This document shows positions 41,358 through 52,660 of a stretch of 64,000 nt of DNA, piece after piece. This stretch comes from Pseudohongiella nitratireducens (lineage in GTDB: Bacteria; Pseudomonadota; Gammaproteobacteria; Pseudomonadales; Pseudohongiellaceae): contig NZ_LWHM01000008.1 of the NCBI RefSeq assembly GCF_001642735.1, positions 1 to 64,000 of the forward strand. The letters are read 5' to 3'. The notes below the pieces were generated by a model. That model searched no databases. It was not told the origin of the DNA and worked only from the letters and a program-made list of their open reading frames with translations. Made by a program: the position numbers and the translations under genes. Position 1 is the first letter of the stretch. Every line of letters starts with the position of its first letter.

Positions 41358-42334
41358 CTTCGACAAGCTATTTCTCCTGGCAGCGCGAATCCTGGTCATC
41401 TCTGATCGAGCAGGTGGGCCGTAACCGTCTGGCGCATGCTTATTTGCTGATTGGGCCTCAGGGAACCGGCCGCTTGGAGTTTGCCCGGTATTTCGCGCAA
41501 TGGCTGTTGTGTGAAAATCAGGATAAAACACAGCACAAAGAAGCCTGCCAGCAATGCCGGTCCTGTCAGCTGTGGCTCAGCAGCAACCATCCGGATTTTT
41601 TCGAAGTTACCCCGGAATTACCGAGTAAGATCATAAAAGTAGATGCCATCAGAGCATTGAGCTCACGTATCAACCAGACCAGCAACCAGGCCGGATCAAA
41701 GCGGATCATCATTATTCGTCCGGCTGAGGCGATGGCGGCTGCAGCAGCAAACGCACTATTAAAAAGTCTGGAAGAACCGCCTGAGGGAGTTGTTTTTCTG
41801 CTCGTTGCCAATGCGGATGCCAGTTTGCTGGCTACGGTTCGCAGCCGCTGCCAGCCAGTAAACCTGCCTCTGCCCGGTGTTGATGAGGCGATGACTTATT
41901 TGAAAACAGTTAGCCCCGCCGAAACACCAGAGCAGATGCAAGAAGCTTTGAGGTTGGCTACAAACAGACCAATGCGTGCCGTTGAAATGACGGAAGCTGG
42001 AGTACCAGCCTGGTTTTCCGAGATGCAGCAGATGATCAAAAAAATGGAAACAGGTCACCTGCTATCAATGGAAGTGGCAAAACAATGTGAGCAACAGCCC
42101 AGTCAATACGCTATACCATTGTTGCAGCAACTTGTATTGGAAAAGGTTCGCAGCAGTGCGCTTGATTCAGACAATGAACAGTACCAGGCCACATCAATGG
42201 TCTGGCAAAAGGTGTATCAGGCATTGACTGCTGCCCAGCAGGAGTTGGCTGCCACAGCAAATATCAATCCGTTAATGACCTATGAGTACCTCTTTACGCT
42301 ATGGCAGAGAGCGGCAATAAAAAGCGACAGTTAA
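41354..42334 (+). CDS. holB: DNA polymerase III delta' subunit
   Basis: Clamp-loader subunit. The N-terminal AAA+ fold shows a degenerate P-loop, GPQGTGRLEF, in which the nucleotide-binding lysine is replaced by arginine, as expected for the non-hydrolysing delta' subunit. A zinc-binding cluster CENQ...CQQCRSC and HPDFFEV follow, then ALLKSLEEPP and TVRSRCQ. At 326 residues it is normal. It lies between tmk and a PilZ-like gene, a widely conserved order. Confidence 0.92.
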   Translation: MTSTSYFSWQRESWSSLIEQVGRNRLAHAYLLIGPQGTGRLEFARYFAQWLLCENQDKTQHKEACQQCRSCQLWLSSNHPDFFEVTPELPSKIIKVDAIRALSSRINQTSNQAGSKRIIIIRPAEAMAAAAANALLKSLEEPPEGVVFLLVANADASLLATVRSRCQPVNLPLPGVDEAMTYLKTVSPAETPEQMQEALRLATNRPMRAVEMTEAGVPAWFSEMQQMIKKMETGHLLSMEVAKQCEQQPSQYAIPLLQQLVLEKVRSSALDSDNEQYQATSMVWQKVYQALTAAQQELAATANINPLMTYEYLFTLWQRAAIKSDS

Positions 42335-42732
42335 AGCACCCCTTTCATCTTGCTCGTTATCTTGACGGCGCGGCTCTCGCTCAATGCTGGTTGCCCTTCA
42401 TTGGTGAAGGGGCTGTGTTCGTTCCAGCTCAACCAGTCCGGGCATCTTTGCCGCCACAGGTACCTGTTGGGCAAATCCTGCTGCTTCAGTTACCTGAAGG
42501 CAATCAATACTGCCTTCAGGCCAAGACCCTCATGATCCTGCCCGCCGGTACAGGCCCGCAAAACAAGGGCGGATATCTAATGCTATTACTAAAACCACCA
42601 AGAGACTTTGTTGACGCGGTGGAACACTGGATTCATACCGACAACAACCGTGCTGATTGGCCTGTGATGAAAAGTATTCCACAATGGCTGCTCAGTTGTG
42701 CAGGCAAACAATCAGACAACGCGATACAATAA
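42301..42732 (+). CDS. PilZ-like protein downstream of holB
   Basis: The 143-residue product occupies the position of the PilZ gene that follows holB in many Gammaproteobacteria. A short beta-rich core is suggested by GEGAVFVPAQPV, GQILLLQLPEG and YLMLLLKPP. The c-di-GMP-binding RxxxR and (D/N)xSxxG motifs of true PilZ receptors are not seen, so it likely does not bind c-di-GMP, similar to type IV pilus PilZ proteins. Assignment rests mainly on context. It overlaps holB by 34 bp. Confidence 0.6.
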   Translation: MAESGNKKRQLKHPFHLARYLDGAALAQCWLPFIGEGAVFVPAQPVRASLPPQVPVGQILLLQLPEGNQYCLQAKTLMILPAGTGPQNKGGYLMLLLKPPRDFVDAVEHWIHTDNNRADWPVMKSIPQWLLSCAGKQSDNAIQ

Positions 42733-42766
42733 GTCTGTCTGTTGAATTCAAAATGGAGTCTCTGCC

Positions 42767-43273
42767 ATGATCCGGTTTTTTGCGTTGACCTTTCTCTCCG
42801 TATTGTTGTTGTCCTGTTCACAGGAACAAGAGGGTAGCCAAGCCGTTGCAGCCAGCGCTAACGGTACAATTGCCATGGAACTGTACAAAAGCCCGACTTG
42901 CGGCTGCTGCGGGTTCTGGCAGCAACATGCAGAGGAGAGGGGATTCGCCTTTACGGTAATGAACCGTGATAATGGAGAGCTGACACAAGAGAAGCTCAGA
43001 CGTGGTATTAACCTGCGTTATCACTCCTGCCATACGGCAGTGGCTGAAAGCGGCGCTGTATTTGAAGGCCACGTTCCTGCTTACCTGGTCCACCAGTACC
43101 TGGCTAACCCTCCTGCAGACACGATTGGCCTGGCAGTACCTGGCATGCCAATCGGTAGCCCGGGAATGGAAGTGGGTGAGCAACTGGCGCCCTACGATGT
43201 CATGCTCCTCAATGCCGATGGTAGCGCTGAGGTTTACGCACATATTTCAGATATGCAGTCGCAATATCAGTGA
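42767..43273 (+). CDS. DUF411 metal-binding lipoprotein
   Basis: Predicted lipoprotein with lipobox VLLLSC (Cys17). The DUF411 core has the thioredoxin-like start MELYKSPTCGCCGFW and the partner region RYHSCHTAVAESGAVFEGHVPA. Members are often linked to copper handling; here that role is inferred only from family habit. The protein of 168 residues appears complete. Its end overlaps by 7 bp the convergent oxidoreductase gene. Confidence 0.85.
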   Translation: MIRFFALTFLSVLLLSCSQEQEGSQAVAASANGTIAMELYKSPTCGCCGFWQQHAEERGFAFTVMNRDNGELTQEKLRRGINLRYHSCHTAVAESGAVFEGHVPAYLVHQYLANPPADTIGLAVPGMPIGSPGMEVGEQLAPYDVMLLNADGSAEVYAHISDMQSQYQ

Positions 43274-44469
43274 AACAGTCCACTCAGCCTGATCCGCTGC
43301 ACGGCATCTTCAGCCAGTGACAGACTTGAGGTCAGGCCGGGTGAGTCAATGCCCAGGTATTGCAGCAACCCGACACCTGATGCCAGCTGGTCATCAATCT
43401 GAAAGTCAGTATATCCAGCAGGACTTTTCCATTGGCAGCGTATTCCGCTGTAATCCGGTTGCAGCCTTGAAGGGTCCAGAGACGGATAGTACCTGGAGAT
43501 CTGCTGAATAAAGTGATCTAACCGTGCTGAATCCACCTCATAGATGGTTGCAGCGCTAAGATTGGCGCCTTTAATAGCTTCAGAATCCAGCTGCAGCCGT
43601 TCGACATCCGGGCCAAATCGGCACTGACCTGCTAAATCCAGAGTCGCATGGACACCCAGACCACGCCCGTCCCTGGCTGGCACAGGGTAAACCAGGCTGG
43701 AAAATGGCGACTGGCCGCTGTATCCAAAATAGTTTCCTTTACTGTACTCAAAGTGACCTCGTAACCAGTCAGGGCGTCGCATCTGTTCGCCACATTTTTG
43801 ATACAGCTCATTAGCCAGAAGAGGTGCAGTCAATCCTGCAGCGTTGATCAGCAGTTGTGAGGAAACAGTAAATTCACTGAATGTGTTGTGATCCCTGAAT
43901 ACCAGTGAAAATGCCGTGTGGCCTTTATAGGAATATGGGCTGATGGCGATCAGCTCGGTTGCAAGCGCAATGGTTGTAGCCGGGATATCTGCCTGAAGTG
44001 CCAGCATTAACTGGTGAGAATCGATGATTGCGGTAGCAGGGGAGAATAGCGCCTGGTCAGCCTTAATATTAGGCTCAAGTTGTTTTAATGCTTTCCGTGT
44101 CACATGCTCTAGCGAAGTCACACCACAAGCGCTGGCATTGCGCTCAATGCCCAATAACGTAGCTTCTTCACCTTCATTGGCAACAATATATTTCCCTGAA
44201 TTGTGACAGGGAACGTGACGCTCCTCACAAAACTTCATCAGTTTCTGATGACCTCTAATACAGTGCTTCGCTTTTAGCGAATGCGGCGGATAATATAATC
44301 CGGCATGCAGAACTTCGCTGTTCCGTGCGCTAGTCACCATGCCAGGATTTTGATTTTGCTCGATAAGCATGATGGTGAGGTCAGGGTAGGCCAGATTAAC
44401 CTGCCTGGTGATTGACGTACCGATAACGCCTGCGCCAATGATACAAATATCGATATCAGGTGAACTCAA
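43267..44469 (-). CDS. FAD-dependent oxidoreductase, L-2-hydroxyglutarate oxidase-like
   Basis: DAO-family flavoprotein. The FAD-binding motif IIGAGVIGTSI is followed by SARNSEVLHAGLYYPPHSLKA, a signature typical of L-2-hydroxyglutarate dehydrogenase/oxidase (LhgO-like), and NAAGLTAPLLA and GLGVHATLDLAG. Such enzymes oxidise L-2-hydroxyglutarate to 2-oxoglutarate. The substrate remains an inference. The frame starts at a TTG; no in-frame ATG lies nearby upstream. At 400 residues it is full length. Confidence 0.8.
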   Translation of the reverse strand: MSSPDIDICIIGAGVIGTSITRQVNLAYPDLTIMLIEQNQNPGMVTSARNSEVLHAGLYYPPHSLKAKHCIRGHQKLMKFCEERHVPCHNSGKYIVANEGEEATLLGIERNASACGVTSLEHVTRKALKQLEPNIKADQALFSPATAIIDSHQLMLALQADIPATTIALATELIAISPYSYKGHTAFSLVFRDHNTFSEFTVSSQLLINAAGLTAPLLANELYQKCGEQMRRPDWLRGHFEYSKGNYFGYSGQSPFSSLVYPVPARDGRGLGVHATLDLAGQCRFGPDVERLQLDSEAIKGANLSAATIYEVDSARLDHFIQQISRYYPSLDPSRLQPDYSGIRCQWKSPAGYTDFQIDDQLASGVGLLQYLGIDSPGLTSSLSLAEDAVQRIRLSGLFH

Positions 44470-44610
44470 ATGAATGTCCAGATTGCGTTGGAAATGATAA
44501 TTGTTATTTAAATCATTCTATCGTATTCAGGCTGAGTTGCAGCAGGGCTGTTTTGTTCATAAATAACACGCAATAATGTCCACGCTAAATTCTCAACCTG
44601 GAATTGTCTG

Positions 44611-45978
44611 ATGATAGATACTAAGAAACCTGAATATGATTTTTTTGTGATTGGTGCCGGATCTGGCGGCGTTCGAGCGGCAAGGACAGCTGCTTCGCTG
44701 GGTGCCAAAACGGCTATCGCTGAATCCAGGTTCCTGGGTGGCACCTGTGTCAATGTAGGCTGCATACCCAAAAAGCTTTACAGTTATGCTGCTCATGCAT
44801 CACTGCAGACCCAGGTAAGTGAATCTTACGGTTGGTCAGGCTCGAGCCGCTCTTTCGACTGGTCTGTATTAAAAAAGAACAAAGACACAGAAATTCAAAG
44901 ACTTAATGGTATTTATCAAAATCTGCTGGTAAATGCCGGTGTCGAAATTCATCACGGCAAAGCAACAATCACAGAACCGGGCCTTATTGAGGTAGCGGGG
45001 CAGTCAATCCGTGCACGGCATATCCTTATTGCTACCGGAGGAGAACCTTTTATTCCAGCAATCCCGGGCTCTGAACTCGCGCTCGATTCTGATGGATTTT
45101 TCGCCCTGGAAAAGCAGCCAGAAGATGTCATCGTGGTCGGTGGTGGCTTTATTGCCTGTGAACTTGCAGGTGTTTTCCACGGTTTGGGAACACAAGTCAC
45201 CTTAGTGCATCGTAGAGACAAGCTTTTAACTGAATTCGATCAAGATATCAGTGATTTTTATAGCAATCGAGCGATCGATCAGTATAATACGCGCCTGAAA
45301 ACTGAAGTAGTCCGGATTGAAGCAGTCCCGTCATCAGAGAAAAAACACGTTTATTACTCTGATGGGACCGAGCAACAGGTTGACCAGGTCATTTTTGCCA
45401 CTGGAAGACGCCCCAATACTGCGGGCCTTAACCTGGCAGAAATTGGTGTTGAACTGACTGCCAAGGGTGCTGTGAAAGTCGATGATTCATTCCAGACGAA
45501 ACTCTCCGGCGTATACGCCGTTGGTGATGTGATTGATCGTGTAGCCTTGACACCTGTGGCTTTAGCTGAGGGGCAGGCGCTGGCACATCACTTGTTCGGA
45601 CAACAAAAAAACAAATCAACAGTTTCCTATGAGTTAATCCCCTCTGCGGTGTTTTCACACCCGCAGATTGCAACAGTGGGCCTGACAGAACAGGAAGCCA
45701 AAGCCAAAGGAATTGAGTTTGATCGGTATTTAAGCCGTTTTCGCCCGTTACTTTACACCATGGGTAAAGAGGATGAATTCAGCTTGATGAAGTTACTGGT
45801 TGAGAAGGGAAGCGACAAGGTCATCGGCATACACATGGCCGGTGATGACGCAGCAGAGATCATGCAAGGCATGGCTGTTGCGTTGCAAGCAGGCGCGACC
45901 AAAGCAGACTTTGACAGAACAATCGGTATCCATCCGACAGCTGCTGAAGAGTTTGTGACAATGAGAACACCTGCTTGA
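44611..45978 (+). CDS. gor: Glutathione reductase
   Basis: NADPH-dependent FAD disulfide reductase that keeps glutathione reduced. It has FVIGAGSGGVRAAR, the redox disulfide Cys46/Cys51 in GGTCVNVGCIPKK, VVGGGFIACELAGVF, the NADPH-selecting arginines in VHRRDKLL, and the C-terminal GIHPTAAEEFVT. The 455 residues and the RR motif favour Gor over Lpd or mercuric reductase. An ATG at 44611 is used. It is transcribed divergently from the FAD oxidoreductase. Confidence 0.93.
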   Translation: MIDTKKPEYDFFVIGAGSGGVRAARTAASLGAKTAIAESRFLGGTCVNVGCIPKKLYSYAAHASLQTQVSESYGWSGSSRSFDWSVLKKNKDTEIQRLNGIYQNLLVNAGVEIHHGKATITEPGLIEVAGQSIRARHILIATGGEPFIPAIPGSELALDSDGFFALEKQPEDVIVVGGGFIACELAGVFHGLGTQVTLVHRRDKLLTEFDQDISDFYSNRAIDQYNTRLKTEVVRIEAVPSSEKKHVYYSDGTEQQVDQVIFATGRRPNTAGLNLAEIGVELTAKGAVKVDDSFQTKLSGVYAVGDVIDRVALTPVALAEGQALAHHLFGQQKNKSTVSYELIPSAVFSHPQIATVGLTEQEAKAKGIEFDRYLSRFRPLLYTMGKEDEFSLMKLLVEKGSDKVIGIHMAGDDAAEIMQGMAVALQAGATKADFDRTIGIHPTAAEEFVTMRTPA

Positions 45979-46055
45979 GAATTAATGTCACGATAAAGCG
46001 AAGTTGTATAAGGCTTTATTACAATTTGCTCATTCTCTACAAGTAGACTTTATAG

Positions 46056-47186
46056 ATGACTCAACCAGAAATTTCCCAGCAAGTCGCTGAACAGTTGCGT
46101 GCAGCGACCCAACATACCAGCAGAATTTCACGTTTCTATGCGAAATTTGCAAGAATTGTCAGTATAGCTTCTGTTTCTGTCGCTATCCCTTTTTCCATCT
46201 ATCACATGGTTTTCGGCAATATCCAGGTGGCTCTATTTTTAGCTCCTGTCATCATGTTGCAAACCTACCTGGCTTACCATTTTATCTGCAAAGGCTATAA
46301 CCGGAATCTTGCCATCATTTTGGTTGTCATGCAGATGGTCTGCACCGTCGCATTGGTGGCAATGTTCGGCCCATCAGCGATAGTGTGGTTGTTTGTCACC
46401 GGGGTGACGAGTTTCTTCCTGCTCTCTGTCAGAATTGCCGTTTTCTGTAATATCGCAGCGGCTGTTGCAGTAAGTTCGCTGGCCGTACTGGAGCCTGCCT
46501 TTTTGGTGAGATTTCTGGCTGCATTTGCGCTTTTTAACGTTTGCTTATATGCCTTTAGCCAACAATTAGTCGCCAGAACCAATGAGTTGGAATTGATGTT
46601 AACCATAGACCCATTGACCAGAGCAGGAAATCGAACTTCACTGGAGCTCGCACTTGCCCGTATTAAGAGCCAGGCGGAACGGCACGGTCATGCAGCGACC
46701 CTGATGGTGATCGATATCGATAACTTCAAACGCTACAACACGGATTTAGGCCCGCGTGAAGCAGATGAATTACTAAGGAAAATCGCCGATGTGATTAAAC
46801 ACCGGCTGCGACCGACAGATAGTTTTTACCGTTACCATGGCGAAGAATTCGTTCTGATAGCTGAGAATACGCCGATGAGCCAGGCTACCTATCTGGCGGA
46901 AGATTTGCGCAAACGTGTTGAGAAGCGCATTCAGTGCGCTACGGTCTCAATTGGCGTCACTGATGTACGTCCTGGTATCGATGTATATGAAGCGTTAAAA
47001 CGGGCACAGAAAGCCTTGGTTAATGCCAAAACCATTGGTCCTAACTGGGTCTGTTTTGATACTAATGAATCAGAACCTGACATCAAGCAGAACGATTTCT
47101 GGCAAGATCTCGTGGACTCTGAAACTTCAGAATATGCTGAATCCACTGTACCTGTAGCGCCAGTTAAGAGGGTCGTTGGCGCCTGA
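46056..47186 (+). CDS. Membrane-bound GGDEF protein (probable diguanylate cyclase)
   Basis: Five or six N-terminal membrane helices (about residues 30-170) are followed by a GGDEF domain from about residue 185 (TIDPLTRAGNR, LMVIDIDNFKRYNTDLG). The active-site motif reads RYHGEEF where RYGGEEF is usual, so the first glycine is replaced by histidine. The metal-binding aspartate in DIDNFK and the GEEF remainder are intact, so c-di-GMP synthesis is possible but not assured. The sensor part resembles no periplasmic domain I can name. It is a single gene. Confidence 0.83.
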   Translation: MTQPEISQQVAEQLRAATQHTSRISRFYAKFARIVSIASVSVAIPFSIYHMVFGNIQVALFLAPVIMLQTYLAYHFICKGYNRNLAIILVVMQMVCTVALVAMFGPSAIVWLFVTGVTSFFLLSVRIAVFCNIAAAVAVSSLAVLEPAFLVRFLAAFALFNVCLYAFSQQLVARTNELELMLTIDPLTRAGNRTSLELALARIKSQAERHGHAATLMVIDIDNFKRYNTDLGPREADELLRKIADVIKHRLRPTDSFYRYHGEEFVLIAENTPMSQATYLAEDLRKRVEKRIQCATVSIGVTDVRPGIDVYEALKRAQKALVNAKTIGPNWVCFDTNESEPDIKQNDFWQDLVDSETSEYAESTVPVAPVKRVVGA

Positions 47187-47279
47187 GAGCGCCTATGATT
47201 GCTGTCTGCTAGTTGTCTGTCAGCAAAGCCTTTCTTTGTATTCAGGCGGCAGCGAAGCCTAATTCCCCAGTATTCCGCT

Positions 47280-47307
47280 ATTTCCGGTAATAAAGATTAC
47301 CGGAAAT
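47280..47307. repeat. Perfect 12-bp hairpin, four-base loop
   Basis: ATTTCCGGTAAT (47280-47291) and ATTACCGGAAAT (47296-47307) are perfect reverse complements around AAAG. It lies between the convergent diguanylate cyclase gene and the unknown gene. There is no T-run, so it is either an unusual terminator or a palindromic element marking the border of the mobile region. Confidence 0.6.
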
Positions 47308-47315
47308 AACGTAAG

Positions 47316-48020
47316 TCATCCGTTCGTTATGGATCTCTCTTTCTCCATCATAACCTCTTCCCACAATCCGAAATAAATTGGCATAAGATTGTCATGGCAC
47401 CTGGCTAAATACTCCATAACATTCACTTCGCTGGAAGTTTTTTGTGATCTACAGAATCCACCCTGCGCATCAAGCGTGACGTGATCGTAGTCTATTTTTT
47501 CAAATTCAAGGTATGTACATTTATTCCGCACACGAAGTATATTTTTATGCTTGGTTTTATTCGTGTAGCCCCGCAATAGCTGAAAATCTTCATTTACACA
47601 CAAGTCTTTGAGCGCAAGATTAAATGGGTAATCACGATATTTCCCAATAAACTCTTTGCTCCAGCCTAGCTTCGGAGTGTCTAGGTCTTCAAAAACGCGA
47701 AAGTACAAGTTCAGTGCGTAAGGAAAAGAATCTATCAGGGCATGCAAGTTCTGTAGAAATGCGAAGATATTTGCTTCATAAGCGAAACGGATCTCAACAG
47801 TATCTCCTGGCCTTCGATATGTAGTAGAAAACCAATCCAAAACGAGATCAAATTTTGAAGCAATCTCTTCAAGCTGGGAATAGTGATACTCAGAAATCTG
47901 CGTTCGGTGATAAATTGACTGAGTGCTGGATATTAGACGCTCAAGGACATGTTCTTCTTTGCCAGCTAATTCCTGCCGCTTTAATGAGACGATTTTTTCT
48001 ATATCTAAGCTTTTAGGCAT
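47316..48020 (-). CDS. Hypothetical protein at the border of the mobile region
   Basis: A 234-residue, mostly helical soluble protein that I do not recognise. No signal peptide or membrane segment is apparent. Features that stand out are FAYEANIFAFLQNLHALIDS and LLRGYTNKTKHKNILRVRN; an Asn-x-x-Lys-His turn after a helix is reminiscent of HEPN-like proteins, but this is weak. The codon use is more AT-rich than that of the conserved genes to its left, consistent with acquisition. Its promoter side faces an intact IS3-family element 92 bp away. A defence or toxin role would be speculation. Confidence 0.6.
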   Translation of the reverse strand: MPKSLDIEKIVSLKRQELAGKEEHVLERLISSTQSIYHRTQISEYHYSQLEEIASKFDLVLDWFSTTYRRPGDTVEIRFAYEANIFAFLQNLHALIDSFPYALNLYFRVFEDLDTPKLGWSKEFIGKYRDYPFNLALKDLCVNEDFQLLRGYTNKTKHKNILRVRNKCTYLEFEKIDYDHVTLDAQGGFCRSQKTSSEVNVMEYLARCHDNLMPIYFGLWEEVMMEKERSITNG

Positions 48021-48179
48021 CTATCGTGATCCTTATTCACTGAATGATACGTGATTCTCCTATTTCGTTCCATAGAGAGACCTTCCCTATCGGGGTCACT
48101 ATCTGAGGTGTTTGTAGTGGTCTAATGAAACCGGACACCATTTAAGGTGGTAATATTACCACATTGAAAGAGGTGTTCG

Positions 48180-49342
<1,163 letters not shown>

Positions 49343-49363
49343 CCGCTACAAAGGGAGTAGTAC

Positions 49364-49903
49364 ATGATTGAAGTTTTTATTTTAGCAGTCGCGCTTAGCA
49401 TGGATGCTTTTGCGGTATCAATTGGCCTAGGTTCGAAACATGTGGAAAAAACAAAATCACTTGCAGTCATGGCTGCAATATACTTCGGTATCTTTCAGGG
49501 TTTGATGCCTTTGATTGGATTCCTGGGTGGCAAAGGTGTGCTGGGTTGGGTTGAAGAGTATGCTCATTGGGTTGCTTTTTTTCTGCTCGTATTGATCGGT
49601 GGAAAAATGGTTTATGAATCTTTTTCTGCTGGAATAGAAGAAGATATCGCAAAAGTTACGCAAAAAATATTGCTTATTCTAGCGTTGGCTACAAGCATTG
49701 ATGCAATGGCCGCTGGCTTCACGTTAACACTTATTGAAGTGAACCCGTTCCTGGCTTGTGCAATAATTGGAGTCACCACATTTGCCTTCAGCTGGTTTGG
49801 TGTATTTATCGGGGCAAAAAGTGGTACGTGGCTGGAAAGTAAAGCTGAACTTTTAGGTGGGGTAATACTGATTCTAATAGGTTTCAAAATTTTGTTATTT
49901 TGA
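49364..49903 (+). CDS. mntP: Putative manganese efflux pump MntP
   Basis: Six-helix membrane exporter of the MntP (YebN) family, which protects against manganese. Conserved membrane aspartates appear in [14 protein letters not shown] and [13 protein letters not shown], the paired repeats of the family. The 179 residues are complete. AGGGAG precedes the ATG. The IS ends 13 bp upstream, so any native promoter or Mn riboswitch has been removed and expression must come from within the IS or through it. Confidence 0.9.
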   Translation: MIEVFILAVALSMDAFAVSIGLGSKHVEKTKSLAVMAAIYFGIFQGLMPLIGFLGGKGVLGWVEEYAHWVAFFLLVLIGGKMVYESFSAGIEEDIAKVTQKILLILALATSIDAMAAGFTLTLIEVNPFLACAIIGVTTFAFSWFGVFIGAKSGTWLESKAELLGGVILILIGFKILLF

Positions 49904-50110
49904 GTCTTTGTTATGAATAAGGCAATCATAACGGGGCGCTGTTATCCCTCCGTTTTTTTGCCATGAATCATAAAAGTAACTGCATCAGCAAGTTCTCTGA
50001 TAGCCAAACGAAAAATCTAATAATTGGATGCATGAGTTGGATCAACATCATCGGACGCGATATCATGCACGCTATCAGAATTGGGCACACCGTTGCACAG
50101 GAGAAATGTA

Positions 50111-51188
<1,078 letters not shown>

Positions 51189-51204
<16 letters not shown>

Positions 51205-51800
51205 GTTTGTATTCTGGGTTTTAACAGCTCCTCAAACTCAGCCACATCCTGGGAACATGGATTTAGCCACTGTCTTCTGACATCTCCAGAGCCAGGCAGC
51301 ATTAGTGGAAAGGATTTAGGATGGATTTTTTCCCACTGAGGTAGTGACGGCAACGTGATAATGCTGGCAGATCTAATAATCTCGCCAGTTTCTTTTGATA
51401 CCCATTCTTTATACAAACCACCAAAAGCAACAGCTTCCTTCTCAAATTCGATTTTGTGATAGGTTTTTCGGTCCCCTAACCCCTCAATGAAAGCTGACGC
51501 TGGAATTATGCAGCGAGAGGTACGAAAAGACTTATAACCAATGGATCTCGGTTGATGTAGCTTGTCGCTCCGGGTATTGAAAGTGGCATATTTCCTATGC
51601 GGTTTTAATGTATCAGTGTCCAGTAACAGCGACCAAATGGCATCTGAAATAAGGAAATCTGACTTAACCTGGTAGATGATGCTGATGATCGCTCCAGGAG
51701 CGATATCGCCTGAATAACGCAGTGCATCGCTATCAATACCAAAACTTAGGCAAAGGTTGTCCACTGCAGGACTCTCAGCCAGGTTGAAACGCCCACACAT
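51189..51800 (-). CDS. yedK: SOS response-associated peptidase (YedK/HMCES), 3' end altered by IS
   Basis: HMCES-family protein that crosslinks to abasic sites in single-stranded DNA and shields them. The active residues Cys2 (MCGRF), Asn75 (FNTRSDK), Glu106 (SAFIEG) and His160 (KIHPKSFP) are all present and two share E. coli numbering. At 203 residues it lacks about 20 C-terminal residues of the family; the last four codons (VVVN) and the stop come from the end repeat of the IS remnant. It is divergent from umuD in the arrangement before the transposon entered. Confidence 0.88.
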
Positions 51801-51850
51801 TTTACACTCCCACGTTGTTCACTGATCCTGATAATACTCCTACCCTTTTA

Positions 51851-51888
51851 GGGGTCGTTTGCGGGAGAGGGCGAAATGACACCCGAAG
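51851..51888 (+). repeat. Left terminal inverted repeat of the copper transposon
   Basis: 38 bp starting GGGG, matching the right end at 35 of 38 positions. It is preceded by the target duplicate TTTTA. Confidence 0.95.
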
Positions 51889-52146
51889 GGTAGCGTCTAT
51901 TGCAGAAATTCAATTAAAAAGGATGCCCTCAGTAGTTATCTTTTTTAGACATCCAAATGGAATCGGCCATAGGACATAAATGTAAGCCAAATTGATATTC
52001 AGCCCCCTCTCTCAATGGTCAACACAGCTCACAAGTATTGTCTGTGAGAAAGGACTCGCCCTCTTAGGTGACTAACAGGTTCCGCATATCAGTGAACGCG
52101 GACAATAAAGTCCAACCATTTAGACTCATGCCCCAACCAAAACAGT
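51889..52146. other. Non-coding left end of the transposon
   Basis: About 260 bp without a credible gene. A short CTCACA/TGTGAG hairpin lies near 52030-52050. It holds the region downstream of the copper operon; no T-rich terminator was recognised. Confidence 0.4.
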
Positions 52147-52614
52147 CTAAAGTCCCGACGGCAACGAAACACCGACGCCGAATTCATAGACGAGTTGACC
52201 ACCAAAATAAGCAGTTGTGACGATCAGTCCTGCAATCGCCAGCTCGAATACCACTGCACCCCAGCAGAGGCGCCTCGATAGAACGGTGCCTCGCCACCAA
52301 ATAACTGCGCGTAGCAGCCCCCAAGCAACTAAGACACCTGCTGCAATGTGTCCGAACTCCTCATGCGTTTCTAATATCGCAAGGGACGTACCGTTGGCCA
52401 GCGCGACATCGAGCGCAAGGTCACCAAAAACAAAAGCTACTGCGGCGGCCAGCCCCGCGCCTAGCCCGAGTCCAGCCGAGATATTAGCAATAGCGCCACG
52501 ACCATCGAGGGACAACCCTCGAAAAACAACGACCAAATCGAACATTGCGAGCAATAGTGCAAAGACGATTGGGAAATGCACGACCAATGGGTGGATTTGT
52601 TCAATCGGTAACAT
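52147..52614 (-). CDS. DUF2231 membrane protein of the copper module
   Basis: Four predicted membrane helices and the DUF2231 start LPIEQIHPLVVHFPIVFALL, with a conserved histidine pair in the first helix that could bind metal or haem. Such proteins occur beside copper and cytochrome genes; the function is not established. The ATG at 52614 is used, with GGGAG upstream, giving 155 residues. It follows copB by 46 bp as the last gene of the copper operon. Confidence 0.78.
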   Translation of the reverse strand: MLPIEQIHPLVVHFPIVFALLLAMFDLVVVFRGLSLDGRGAIANISAGLGLGAGLAAAVAFVFGDLALDVALANGTSLAILETHEEFGHIAAGVLVAWGLLRAVIWWRGTVLSRRLCWGAVVFELAIAGLIVTTAYFGGQLVYEFGVGVSLPSGL

Positions 52615-52660
52615 TGGGTACAACTCCCATCAAATAATTAGAATGTTCGGTATGCACGAG

